A DNA stretch of 64,000 nt, taken from contig CAVWFT010000003.1 of assembly GCA_963754445.1 (NCBI GenBank), forward strand, positions 124,001 to 188,000, in the 5' to 3' direction. Under the pieces are notes generated by a model. The model ran no database searches. It worked only from the letters and a program-made list of their open reading frames with translations, and was not told where the DNA came from. Positions 41,841-50,484 of the stretch are shown here, piece after piece (position 1 is the stretch's first letter; each line of letters opens with the position of its first letter). The stretch comes from Bog-473 sp963754445. GTDB lineage: Bacteria > Actinomycetota > Acidimicrobiia > Acidimicrobiales > RAAP-2. Both the position numbers and the translations under genes were made by a program.

Positions 41841-44800
41841 ATGACCGCCACTTTCGGCAGCACGCTGCGCGCCTACCGGATGGCGCACGGCCTGACCCAA
41901 GAGGCGCTGGCCGAACGCGCCCTCTTGAGTCCCACGGCCATCGCGGCGCTGGAACGGGGGCGGAACCGGACACCGCGGATGTCCACCTTGCGGCAGCTGG
42001 CCCGGGCCCTCGACTTGAGCCCCGACGAGATGGCGGGCCTGGCCCGGACGTTCTCGACCACACCATCGGCCGAAGCAGGTGACCCGTTGACCGCCGTGAC
42101 GGAGGACGAGCGCGGCCTCGCCGCCGCAGACCGTCGCGACGAATCCCGGGTTCTCGTCGGCCGCCCGGCCGCCACGAACCGACGCTGGCGTACGACTTTC
42201 GTAGGCCGCCACGACGAGTTGGAACGACTCCGGAGCTCACTGGCCAACGGCTGCCGCCTCGTCGAGGTGGTGGGCGAGTCGGGCATCGGCAAGACCAGGA
42301 TCGTCTCCGAGCTCGTGAGGGACCTCGACCCGTCGATCACGGTCTCGTGGGGTCGTTGCAGCCAGGACAATCTTGGCTCGTACCTGCCGTTCGTCGAGAT
42401 CATCCGCCACATCACCTCCCAACTGGGTGACCAGGAGCTGGCCACCGCTCTGGGCGGGCGGGGGGAACTGACCCGTCTGGTCCCCGAGCTCGTGTCCCGG
42501 TCGGGACCGCTGGCCCTGCCGACCCGCGCCGAGGCAGAGAGCGAACAGCGCATCCTGTTCGAAGCGGTAGCGGGTTTCCTGGCTCGCTGGCGTCCGACGG
42601 TCCTTGTCGTGGACGACCTGCACTGGGCCGATCCGGCGACTCTGGCTCTGTTCGGGTACCTCGTCCGCGACTACGGGCTCTCCGACCTGACCACGGTGAT
42701 CACGGCCCGTCCGACCGACCTGCCCGAAGGGACCACTGGACTGTTGGCGGAGCTCGGCCGGGAGGTCAGCACGGTTCGCGTGCGCCTCGACGGGCTCGGC
42801 GAGACCGACGTGGCCGGCCTGGTGTCCGATCTGGTGGGCTCCGCGGCACCGTCGGCCCTGGTGGCGTCCGTCCAGTCGGCCACGGACGGGAACCCACTGT
42901 TCGCCGAGGAACTCACGGTCCATCTCCTCGACACCGAGTTCGTCGTGGATCCCGTCACCGGTGAGGTGCGACGTGACGCAGCCGGGGCAACGGGAGTACC
43001 CGAGCGCGTCCGCGACATGGTGGCTCGACGTCTGCTGTCGCTCACACCGGAGGGTCTCCAACTGCTGACGGTGGGCGCGGTGATCGGACGAGAGTTCGAC
43101 CTGCCGGTGGCGGCGCTGGCCCTCGGCATGTCGGGCCTCCCGCTGGTCGATGCCGCCGACGACGCGTTGCTCTCCGGCATGGTGGCGGAAACCGGCCCGG
43201 CCCGACTGGGTTTCTCACACGCGTTGCTCCGGGACGCAGTCACCGAACGGCTGTCCCGGGTCCGCCTGGTGGCCCTGCATCGAGCGGTGGCCACGGCGAT
43301 GGAGCAGGCTACCGACGGCCCGTCCGAGCAGCGGGCCGCGGAGTTGGCGCGCCACTGGGCCACCGTGGCCGAGGTCGACCCCTCCGCGTCGGTTGCCGCG
43401 GCCACGTGGTCGGTCCGGGCCGGCGATCAGGCAATGGCTGCTGCGGCCGCCGACGAGGCCATCGCTCGCTACGAACAGGCGGTCACGTTGTGGTCCACCG
43501 CGTCGGCCGGCCATGTCGATTCGCTGATCCGCCTGGGTACTGCGCTGCACCATTGCGGGCGTGCGGACGAAGCGGACGAACGGTTCACGGAGGCCATCGC
43601 GCTGGCCCTGGCCACATCGAACCCGAACCTCCAAGCACGGGCCGCCATCGGACTGGGCCGCCGCTATCCGTACTGGGAGACGGACTCCCGTCGCACGGCG
43701 GCACTCGAAGCAGCGTTGGCTTCGCTCCCCCCCGAGGACACCGCGCTCGAGATGACGCTCATGGGACTGCTCGTCACCCACTTGATCAACGGCTTCGAGC
43801 CCGAGGAGGCATCTCGGCGTGACGCGCTGGCCATGGAGCTGAGCGTTGCGTTGGCGGCGCCGGACACCGAGACCGACGTCCTGCTCGCCGTGGGTCAGAC
43901 CAGGGTCTACGACTACATCGAGGACCCGGCGACTCTCGAAGTGGTTGCCGATCGGCTCCTGGCGGTCGCGGACGCCCGCAACGATCTTCGCGTGGAAGCC
44001 GCGGCGTCCTTCGCCAAGTCCTTGGCCGCTCTGGATCTCGGCCGGATGGCGGTATTGCAGGAATCTTCCGACCGTTATGCCGAGGTTGCCGACAAACTGG
44101 GTGATCCCCGGGACCGCAGCCAGGCCGCGATGATCCGCTCGACCATCGCCTTTGTCGAAGGTCGCTACGACCGGGCCTCGGAACTCTCCGAGCAGGCGCT
44201 GGAGCTGGGTCGGCTGAGCGGTGACTACAACGCGGAACTGATCAATTACGCCCAGGGCCTGCTGCGTGGCATCGACCAAGGGCTGGCATCCGACGTCCTA
44301 CCCCTGCTCCTCGCATCGAGCGACTATCAGGTCATCGGTTCCTTCGACGCCGGCACTGCACTGTGCGCGGCGCTGGCCGGCGACACCGACGAGGCGCAGG
44401 AGCGGTTGGCGCGGCTTTCATCGACGGGCTTCGTGGGCCGGCCTCGGGGCGCCGATTTCCTCGCCCCCACCGCATTCCTGGCGCACACGGCCGTCCTCAT
44501 CGAGGATCGTCCCAACGCCGAGGTCATGTGGGGGTGGTTGCAGCGCACAGCAGCCCGGGTGGTCCGCGTGGGTCCATTGGCCGGATGGTGGGGTCCGGTC
44601 GACCATCATCTCGGCTGCCTGGCCCACCTGCTCGGCCGTCCCGACGAGGCCGAGGCGCGACTACGCGACGCCTTGGCCATCGAAGGTGAGATGCATGCAG
44701 CACCCTTCGCTGCCCGCACGCGGGCGCAACTGGCCGCCGTCGTCTCGTCCCGCTCTGCCCACGCGGCGATCCAGCTGGCGGCAGCGGCGGTCACCGAGAC

Positions 44801-44873
44801 CCATCGATTGGGCATTCCCGGCGTGGCCGCCGAGGTCCAGGCGATCCTTGAGCGAGCCGGCCTCACGTCGTGA
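41841..44873 (+). CDS. Large regulator: XRE helix-turn-helix, AAA ATPase, TPR-like repeats
   Basis: The product has 1010 residues. The XRE/Cro helix-turn-helix is at residues ~5-65: STLRAYRMAHGLTQEALAER then SPTAIAALERGRNRTPRMST. The AAA ATPase (~120-400) has FVGRHDELERLRSSLANGCR, Walker A VVGESGIGKTRI and Walker B TVLVVDDLHWADPATL. The C-terminal ~550 residues are TPR-like helices (AIARYEQAVTLWSTASAG and others). This is the STAND/LAL regulator design, but with the DNA-binding domain at the N-terminus and no LuxR domain at the end. The ATG at 41841 is chosen since it gives the normal XRE start. The trigger and targets are unknown. Confidence 0.9.
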   Translation: MTATFGSTLRAYRMAHGLTQEALAERALLSPTAIAALERGRNRTPRMSTLRQLARALDLSPDEMAGLARTFSTTPSAEAGDPLTAVTEDERGLAAADRRDESRVLVGRPAATNRRWRTTFVGRHDELERLRSSLANGCRLVEVVGESGIGKTRIVSELVRDLDPSITVSWGRCSQDNLGSYLPFVEIIRHITSQLGDQELATALGGRGELTRLVPELVSRSGPLALPTRAEAESEQRILFEAVAGFLARWRPTVLVVDDLHWADPATLALFGYLVRDYGLSDLTTVITARPTDLPEGTTGLLAELGREVSTVRVRLDGLGETDVAGLVSDLVGSAAPSALVASVQSATDGNPLFAEELTVHLLDTEFVVDPVTGEVRRDAAGATGVPERVRDMVARRLLSLTPEGLQLLTVGAVIGREFDLPVAALALGMSGLPLVDAADDALLSGMVAETGPARLGFSHALLRDAVTERLSRVRLVALHRAVATAMEQATDGPSEQRAAELARHWATVAEVDPSASVAAATWSVRAGDQAMAAAAADEAIARYEQAVTLWSTASAGHVDSLIRLGTALHHCGRADEADERFTEAIALALATSNPNLQARAAIGLGRRYPYWETDSRRTAALEAALASLPPEDTALEMTLMGLLVTHLINGFEPEEASRRDALAMELSVALAAPDTETDVLLAVGQTRVYDYIEDPATLEVVADRLLAVADARNDLRVEAAASFAKSLAALDLGRMAVLQESSDRYAEVADKLGDPRDRSQAAMIRSTIAFVEGRYDRASELSEQALELGRLSGDYNAELINYAQGLLRGIDQGLASDVLPLLLASSDYQVIGSFDAGTALCAALAGDTDEAQERLARLSSTGFVGRPRGADFLAPTAFLAHTAVLIEDRPNAEVMWGWLQRTAARVVRVGPLAGWWGPVDHHLGCLAHLLGRPDEAEARLRDALAIEGEMHAAPFAARTRAQLAAVVSSRSAHAAIQLAAAAVTETHRLGIPGVAAEVQAILERAGLTS

Positions 44874-44910
44874 CCTCCGAGGCCAGCCAGACGATCACCT
44901 CACTCGGCCG

Positions 44911-44937
44911 TCGCCGACGTCTCAGTCTCATCGGCGA
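44911..44937. terminator. Weak hairpin between convergent genes
   Basis: TCGCCGA (44911-44917) and TCGGCGA (44931-44937) form a 7-bp stem with a 13-base loop between the regulator stop and the minus-strand frameshifted gene stop. It is short, so support is limited. Confidence 0.35.
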
Positions 44938-44945
44938 GCCGGTGC

Positions 44946-45501
44946 TCAGTGGCCGATGACCCAGATCTGTGTGACCAGGCCCTTGACGCAGGTGGTGAAA
45001 TACACCGCGGCGTTGTCGGCAGCTTGCCGCGTCCTGAAGGCACAGCTTCCCGCTGACCGTCCTGAGCTGTCCATTGTTTTCGTTGTAGACGAAATGCTCC
45101 GGCGCCTCGAAGCTGCACGGATTGGCCTGAGCGAGCTTGTTCGGCTTCGAGGCGGCTTCGAGACACTGACCACTGCCATCGACGATGACGCTCGAATCGT
45201 CCTTCGACTGGGCGAAGGTCCAGTGTTGGGAGTCGACGGTGTTGCACTGCTGCATCGAAAGGGCCAGCTGGTCGTTGGTGATGTTCGACAGGCAGAAATT
45301 CTGGTCGGCGTCCGGATGCAGCGTGAAGTTCACGCCCGCGGGGCCGGGCGGGTACGTGGTGGCGGTCGCCGTCAGCGGGCGCCCCTGCGCCCCTGACCCG
45401 CTTGCCACGAGCATGCTTGCTCCCACACCGCCCGCGACCAAGGCGAGAATCCCAAGGCCCGCCATGGTCGCCCGCCGTCCCAATCGCCCCGCTCTTCCCA
45501 T
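44946..45501 (-). pseudogene. Exported ricin-B/trefoil-like protein, frameshifted (paralogue 1 of 3)
   Basis: The gene starts at ATG 45501 after GGAGGTGG. Signal or anchor: TMAGLGILALVAGGVGASML then SGSGAQ, shared by all three paralogues. The domain has NFCLSNITNDQLALSMQQCN, HWTFAQSKDDSSVIVDGSGQ, CLEAASKPNK and GKLCLQDA. At about 45027 one extra base shifts the frame. Without it the sequence continues QAADNAAVYFTTCVKG and ends TQIWVIGH at 44946, just as the two intact paralogues end IWQLGH or IWDLGH. So it is either a recent pseudogene or an assembly error. The QxW-like repeats suggest a beta-trefoil, lectin-like fold. Confidence 0.75.
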
Positions 45502-45659
45502 AGTCCACCTCCGCACGTCGCCGTGATCGGTCACGGAGCGAACACGCTCGCCCACCGTGCACGAGATCGTCAACTCGATCTGGCAGAGACTGATAGTCAG
45601 CTGAGTTGCGCCCGTCCGTTGCCGGCTTCAGGCAGCAACCGGACCCTCTCGGGCGGGGA

Positions 45660-46199
45660 TCAATGTCCGAGCTGCCAGATCTGCGTGGTCACTCCCTTGG
45701 CACAAGGGGCGAAGAACACGGCGGCGTTCTGGGCCGCTTGCGCGTCCTGCAGACACAAGTTTCCGCTCTCCGTCTTGACCTGACCCTTGGCGGTGTAGAG
45801 GAAACGTTCCGCCGTCGAGAAGGTGCAGGGCGTGAACTCGGCATCCACGTTCGGCTTTTTGCCCGCCTGAAGGCACTGACCACTGCCGTCGACGACCACG
45901 CTCGAATTGTCGGTCGCCTGTGCGAACGTGAAGCGCATCTCGTCGTTGACGATGCACTGCGCAAGCGACGACGGGCGACCGTCTTGGGGGATGTCCGTGA
46001 AGCAGTAGTTCGGATCCACGCTGGTGTGCACGGTGAAGTTCTCTCCTGCTGGTTGCAGAACCTGATTCGGGCTCCCCGTCTGATCCCGCACCTGCGCGCC
46101 CGAGCCACTGACGACCAGCATGTTCACCGCCACTGCACTCGCTCCCAGGGCAACGATCCCCAATCCCGCCGTCAATCCACGTCGTCCTCTACGTCCCAC
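45660..46199 (-). CDS. Exported ricin-B/trefoil-like protein (paralogue 2 of 3)
   Basis: The product has 179 residues. The GTG at 46199 is chosen because GGAGGA lies at the right distance and it makes the length equal to paralogue 3. N-terminal membrane segment LTAGLGIVALGASAVAVNML then VVSGSGAQ. The exported domain has six Cys in the same places as its paralogues, DNSSVVVDGSGQCLQAGKKP, SGNLCLQDAQAAQNAAVFF and the end TTQIWQLGH. The paired 'Q.W' ends and internal CLQ repeats suggest a ricin-B-type trefoil that could bind carbohydrate. Function is inferred from fold only. Confidence 0.75.
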   Translation of the reverse strand: MGRRGRRGLTAGLGIVALGASAVAVNMLVVSGSGAQVRDQTGSPNQVLQPAGENFTVHTSVDPNYCFTDIPQDGRPSSLAQCIVNDEMRFTFAQATDNSSVVVDGSGQCLQAGKKPNVDAEFTPCTFSTAERFLYTAKGQVKTESGNLCLQDAQAAQNAAVFFAPCAKGVTTQIWQLGH

Positions 46200-46432
46200 G
46201 ATGTTCCTCCGCTCCTCGTCGTGATGGTTCACGTTCGGATCACGCTCCCCCATGAAAGGACGTTCAGTCAACCGCACCCAGTCCACACGCCAACCATGGA
46301 TCGCATCCGGGCGCTTCAATCGAGGGGGAGCGAACGACGACACACTGCCGGGCCGAAATGCCGAACCCTCGATCGGATGGGCTCGCACCCCGCGGCCTCA
46401 GGTAGGACGGCGGTCGACCCACGCTGCAGAGG

Positions 46433-46972
46433 TCAGTGTCCGAGGTCCCAGATCTGAGAAGGGAGGTCCTTGACGCATGTGTCGAAGCTCACGGCCGCAT
46501 CGGACGTGGGCTGTGCATCCTCGAGGCAGAGCTTTCCGTCGACCGTTTGGATCTGGCCTGCACCCTTGAAGAGGAAGTGTTCCGGCGCCAGGAACGTACA
46601 GGGGTTGACCTCTGCCACCTTGCCCGACTTCTTGGCCGCCTCGAGGCACTGACCGCCACCATCGACGATGACACTGGAATTGTCCGACGACTGGGCCCAC
46701 GTCCAGTGCTGGGTGTCATTGTCTGCACATGCCTGAATTGATGTGGGTCGACCTTCAGCGCTGACGTACGAGAGGCAGAAGTTGGTATCCGCACTGGTGT
46801 GGATGGTGAAGTTCGTTCCCTGCGGTCCCGCCGGATATGTTGTCGTCGTCACCCTGGAGCGCAGTTGCGCTCCCGAACCACTCACCGCCACCGCGTTCGC
46901 GATCAGTGTGCCGGCAACGAGAGCGAACAGCCCAAGACCAATCGCCAACCTGTGTCGTCTTGCTCGCGGCAC
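46433..46972 (-). CDS. Exported ricin-B/trefoil-like protein (paralogue 3 of 3)
   Basis: The product has 179 residues. The GTG at 46972 follows GGAGG. The membrane segment RLAIGLGLFALVAGTLIANA is followed by VAVSGSGAQLR. The domain contains NFCLSYVSAEGRPTSIQACA, QHWTWAQSSDNSSVIVDGGG, CLEAAKKSGKVAEVNPCTF, GKLCLEDAQPTSDAAVSFD and ends PSQIWDLGH. Each of the three paralogues has its own ribosome-binding site and 160-240 bases of leader, so they look like separate transcripts rather than one operon. Confidence 0.75.
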   Translation of the reverse strand: MPRARRHRLAIGLGLFALVAGTLIANAVAVSGSGAQLRSRVTTTTYPAGPQGTNFTIHTSADTNFCLSYVSAEGRPTSIQACADNDTQHWTWAQSSDNSSVIVDGGGQCLEAAKKSGKVAEVNPCTFLAPEHFLFKGAGQIQTVDGKLCLEDAQPTSDAAVSFDTCVKDLPSQIWDLGH

Positions 46973-47210
46973 GCGCACCTCCGATGTCATCGTGACCCTC
47001 ACGTGCTGGGTACGCTCCCCCAGTCAGGCGGCTGTCGTCAACCCAGTGTCACCGCCAGCCCGCCGGCGCATGGAGACGCCGACCACCAGCAGGATAAGGC
47101 TGACGCAGGCTCCTGAGGCCCGGGGAGCCACGCACGACGTCGGCACGACTGCGGACGTCACGCCATAGCGTGGGACCGACAAGACACGACCACCACCAGA
47201 GGAGACAACG

Positions 47211-47636
47211 ATGGCGGCAAAGGCAAGTGCCGAATGGCGAGGCGATATCCCGACGGGACAAGGCCAATTCACGGCTGGCGATTCCATCAGCGGCGGCTTC
47301 ACATACAAATCGCGTTTCGAGGACGGACCGGGTTCCAACCCTGAGCAACTGATCGGAGCGGCGCACGCGTCGTGTTTTTCGATGGCACTGTCCAGCCTTC
47401 TCGCCGGAGCAGGGACGCCCCCGGAGTCGATCCGCACCGACGCCTCGGTGACCTTGCGGCTGGTCGACGGGGCTCCCACCATCACCAAGATCGAGCTCAC
47501 AACCGTAGGCCGGGTGCCGGGAATCGACGAGAAGACCTTCACCGACAAGGCGGCCGAGGCCAAGGCGGGCTGCCCAGTGAGCCGCGCCTTGGCCGGCGTA
47601 CCGGAGATCGTTCTCACGGCGTCGCTGCAGAGCTGA
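47211..47636 (+). CDS. OsmC/Ohr-family peroxiredoxin
   Basis: The product has 141 residues. Start ATG 47211 follows GAGGAGA. The two redox Cys are in GAAHASCFSMALSSLLAGAG and AEAKAGCPVSRALAGVPEIV, at the spacing of the OsmC family. QFTAGDSISGGFTYKSRFED and GSNPEQLIGAAHASCFSMAL are OsmC landmarks. It reduces organic hydroperoxides using a thiol partner such as dihydrolipoamide. It is a single gene with a hairpin terminator after it. Confidence 0.94.
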   Translation: MAAKASAEWRGDIPTGQGQFTAGDSISGGFTYKSRFEDGPGSNPEQLIGAAHASCFSMALSSLLAGAGTPPESIRTDASVTLRLVDGAPTITKIELTTVGRVPGIDEKTFTDKAAEAKAGCPVSRALAGVPEIVLTASLQS

Positions 47637-47642
47637 GGCCAC

Positions 47643-47675
47643 CGGCGGAGCGAAAGCAGCCTCCGCTCCGCCGGC
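47643..47675 (+). terminator. Hairpin after the OsmC gene
   Basis: CCGGCGGAGCG (47643-47653) pairs perfectly with CGCTCCGCCGG (47665-47675) over 11 bp with an 11-base loop, seven bases after the stop codon. Confidence 0.75.
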
Positions 47676-48053
47676 AGTGACCGTGAGAAGTGCCGGTCCT
47701 CAGCACCCGCACTCGAGGAAGAGGTCGAAGGGATCGAAGTCCCTGGGGCACGGCGTGACGCTGATGCCGAGACGTCAGCGGCGATCGCAACATCGCACCC
47801 CCTCGCCGACAGGACGCCGGCATCGGCCGAAGCCGCCGATAACCGTTCGCCGAAACGGAGGTGTCACGGCGACATGCACGGGCGATCGGACGGCAGGACA
47901 CCGTGCGCCCGGAGCGTCGCGGACGGCAACCGTCCGATGACTTCTGCAGCCGGTTCGGCGTCGACGTCGATCCCCCCCGTTCGCCGGCGTTCCCGTCACG
48001 GCTCCTGTCTCGGGGCTATGTTCACGCTGGGTTTTGCGAGGGGAAGGACGGCT
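47676..48053. other. Intergenic region, no gene seen
   Basis: With the terminator, 417 bases separate the OsmC gene from the Gly-rich protein gene. A longer in-frame extension of the Gly-rich protein to 47874 is open, but it has no ribosome-binding site and would hide the signal peptide. I see no convincing small gene on either strand; the leader probably holds the promoter of the Gly-rich operon. Confidence 0.5.
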
Positions 48054-50465
48054 ATGGCAAAGGTCCGACGCGTCAGTTCGATTCACGGCCGGTGGCACAG
48101 CATCGGGCGGGTGATGCCAGTCGTGGTATCGACGGCACTCCCTGCGCTCTGGGTGGGCAGCACGACTCCAGCCTCGGCAGCCGACCCTGCGACGCAGACA
48201 TTCACGTCATGCCCCACCGAAGCGCAGCTCGCCACGGCCGTCGCTGCGCACGGCATCATCACCTTCGACCTGAGCTGCAGTGTCGCCTTCAGTTCGGCCA
48301 TCGCGGTGACCGGCGGGACCACGGACATCGAAGCCAACTCCTTCAATGTCTCGTTCACGGGCGGCGCGGTCACTCGCTTCTTCACCCAGTCCGGAGGAAC
48401 GCTGACGCTCGGGGGCCTCGTGCTCCAAGGTGGATTGGTGACGGGGGCGCCGGGTGCAGCCGGGTCAGCGGGAAGTAGTGGATCGGCCGGCGCGACAGGC
48501 ACCGCGGGCGGCGGAGCGGGGGGTAAGGGCGGCACCGCCGGTTCAGGCAAGAAGGGCAAAGCCGGCAAGGGCGCCCAAGGCGGAGCCATCGACATCGTCG
48601 CCGGCACGCTGAATCTCGACAACGACACCCTCTCGGGCGACGGCGCCACCGGCGGCAGCGGTGGCACAGGTGGGAACGGCGGCCCGGGGGGATCCGGTGG
48701 TGAAGGGGGGCCCGGACCGAACGGAGGCCAGGGTGGGGCTGGTGGAGCCGGTGGACCCGGCGGGAGCGGTGGCAACGGTGGAGCGGGTGGAGCAGCGCAA
48801 GGCGGCGCCGTGTACAACGCCGGCACGCTGAACCTCGACAACACCACCTTCGCCGACGACACCGTCCGAGGTGGCGCCGGCGGCTACGGCGGGGCCGGCC
48901 TCGACGGCGGTTCTGGTGGCCTTGGTGGCCAGGGTGGCTTCGGCATCGCGCCACCGATCGATACTGGGACGACCGGCGGCGACGGGGGCGCTGGTGGTCC
49001 CGGCGGCGCGGCCGCGGTGGGTGGCAATGCTGGAGCGCCGGGCGCCGGGGGGGCGGCCCTCGGAGGCGCGGTGTACAGCGTGGGCACGTTGACCGCCACG
49101 GGAGGGGCGTTCACAAGCGACGATGCCGCCGGGGGCACGGCGGGCGGCGCACAAGGCGCAGGCGCAGGAGGGGAAGGAGGCGCGGGCGGCGACGGGGGTG
49201 GCGGCACTCCCGGATCTAGTGGAGTGCCGCCCGGCGAAGGCGCAGCAGGCGGAAATGCCGGTGGGACGGGCGGCAACGGGGGCCCTGCAGGAGAGCCCAG
49301 CCCTGGAGCGAATCCGGGTGCAGCGGCCGACGCCCCGGCCGGCGGGTTGGCCGAGGGAGGTGCCCTCTACTCGGGGGCCAAGGCTTCGGTCTCGGGCGCC
49401 AACTTCAGCAGCGACTACACAAGCGGCGGCACGGGTGGTTTCGGCGGGCCCGGCGGCGCGGGTGGCTCAGGAGGCAACGGAGGGGATGGTGGCGGAGCGG
49501 GCTATGGCGGCGACGGAACGTGCGGCAGCGAGACCTGCGGTCCGTCGGGTGGCCCCGGTACGGCCAAACCAGGTGTGATCGCGGCCGCCTCGACCAAAGG
49601 CTCAGCGGGAGGCAAGGGCGGCGCTGGTGGCGACGGCATCGGCGGAGCGATCGCGAGCGCGGGAAAACTGAACGCGACGAACGACACCTTCCTCAACGAT
49701 TCTGCTCACGCCGGAGCCTCTGACCATGGCGGCGCCGGCGGCATCGGAGGCAATGGTGGAATCGGGGGGCAAGGTGGCAATGGGCAGGCGACCAGTCCGG
49801 GACAGCCTGGTGCGAACGGCAGTGCCGGCTCGGTGGCCGGCAAGGGCGCCGCGGCCGGTATGGCGGGCATCGCGAAAGGCGGAGCCGTGGCGGACCTCAC
49901 CGGGACCGCCTCGATCACCGGCTCGTCCTTCACGAGCGACGGGGCGTACGGCGGCGCGGGTGACGTCGGTGGCGCCGGCCTCACAGGCGGGGAAGGCGGG
50001 AACGGCGGCAACGGCGGGGAGGGATCGACGCAACCCCTGGGGGGCGATGGCGGGGACGGCGCGAACGGCGGTAAGGGGGGTGGCGGCGGTGCCGCGACCC
50101 CGGGCGGGGCGGCCACCGGCGGCGGCGTCTGGACCGCATCGGCACCGTTCTCCGGCACGGGTGACACCTTCGGAACCGGCAACTCCGCCACGGGGGGCGC
50201 CGGGGTGAGCACCGGAAGCGATGGCGGCTCCGGTGGTCCAGGCGGAGATGGAGGATTCCAAGGGGAGGGCCTGTCCTCGGGGAACGGCACGCATGGCAGC
50301 GCAGGCGCCAACGGGGCCGGTGGCAACACGTCCGCTGCCGGGTCGGGCTCGGATCCAAATTCGAATTCAGCCGCGCCGCGTCCTGTCGGGAAGACCACGG
50401 CGGCGGGACCCTACGTTGCTGACGCACCGGCTATTGCAGCCGACGACACAGCGAGTACGGTTTGA
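48054..50465 (+). CDS. Secreted Gly-rich repeat protein, PE_PGRS-like with beta-helix motifs
   Basis: The product has 803 residues. The ATG at 48054 follows GAGGGGAAGGA. Signal peptide up to TTPASAADPA (about residue 46). The mature protein alternates Gly-Gly-X tracts (GGTGGNGGPGGSGGEGG) with about seven copies of a ~25-residue unit such as GGAVYNAGTLNLDNTTFADD, GGAVYSVGTLTATGGAFTSD and GGAIASAGKLNATNDTFLND. This unit is the type found in right-handed parallel beta-helix surface proteins (GGAI.N.G.L.I.N..F..N). The Gly tracts resemble mycobacterial PGRS regions, but no PE domain is present. No membrane anchor is seen. It is followed by a sedolisin-like protease gene in the same direction. Confidence 0.85.
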   Translation: MAKVRRVSSIHGRWHSIGRVMPVVVSTALPALWVGSTTPASAADPATQTFTSCPTEAQLATAVAAHGIITFDLSCSVAFSSAIAVTGGTTDIEANSFNVSFTGGAVTRFFTQSGGTLTLGGLVLQGGLVTGAPGAAGSAGSSGSAGATGTAGGGAGGKGGTAGSGKKGKAGKGAQGGAIDIVAGTLNLDNDTLSGDGATGGSGGTGGNGGPGGSGGEGGPGPNGGQGGAGGAGGPGGSGGNGGAGGAAQGGAVYNAGTLNLDNTTFADDTVRGGAGGYGGAGLDGGSGGLGGQGGFGIAPPIDTGTTGGDGGAGGPGGAAAVGGNAGAPGAGGAALGGAVYSVGTLTATGGAFTSDDAAGGTAGGAQGAGAGGEGGAGGDGGGGTPGSSGVPPGEGAAGGNAGGTGGNGGPAGEPSPGANPGAAADAPAGGLAEGGALYSGAKASVSGANFSSDYTSGGTGGFGGPGGAGGSGGNGGDGGGAGYGGDGTCGSETCGPSGGPGTAKPGVIAAASTKGSAGGKGGAGGDGIGGAIASAGKLNATNDTFLNDSAHAGASDHGGAGGIGGNGGIGGQGGNGQATSPGQPGANGSAGSVAGKGAAAGMAGIAKGGAVADLTGTASITGSSFTSDGAYGGAGDVGGAGLTGGEGGNGGNGGEGSTQPLGGDGGDGANGGKGGGGGAATPGGAATGGGVWTASAPFSGTGDTFGTGNSATGGAGVSTGSDGGSGGPGGDGGFQGEGLSSGNGTHGSAGANGAGGNTSAAGSGSDPNSNSAAPRPVGKTTAAGPYVADAPAIAADDTASTV

Positions 50466-50484
50466 ACCTGGCGGAAGGAGCACC

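Noticed and set aside
49602..50398. Pro-rich 230-residue frames on the minus strand
   Set aside because: They are the reverse image of the Gly-rich repeat gene; Gly-Gly tracts read backwards give Pro-rich sequence.
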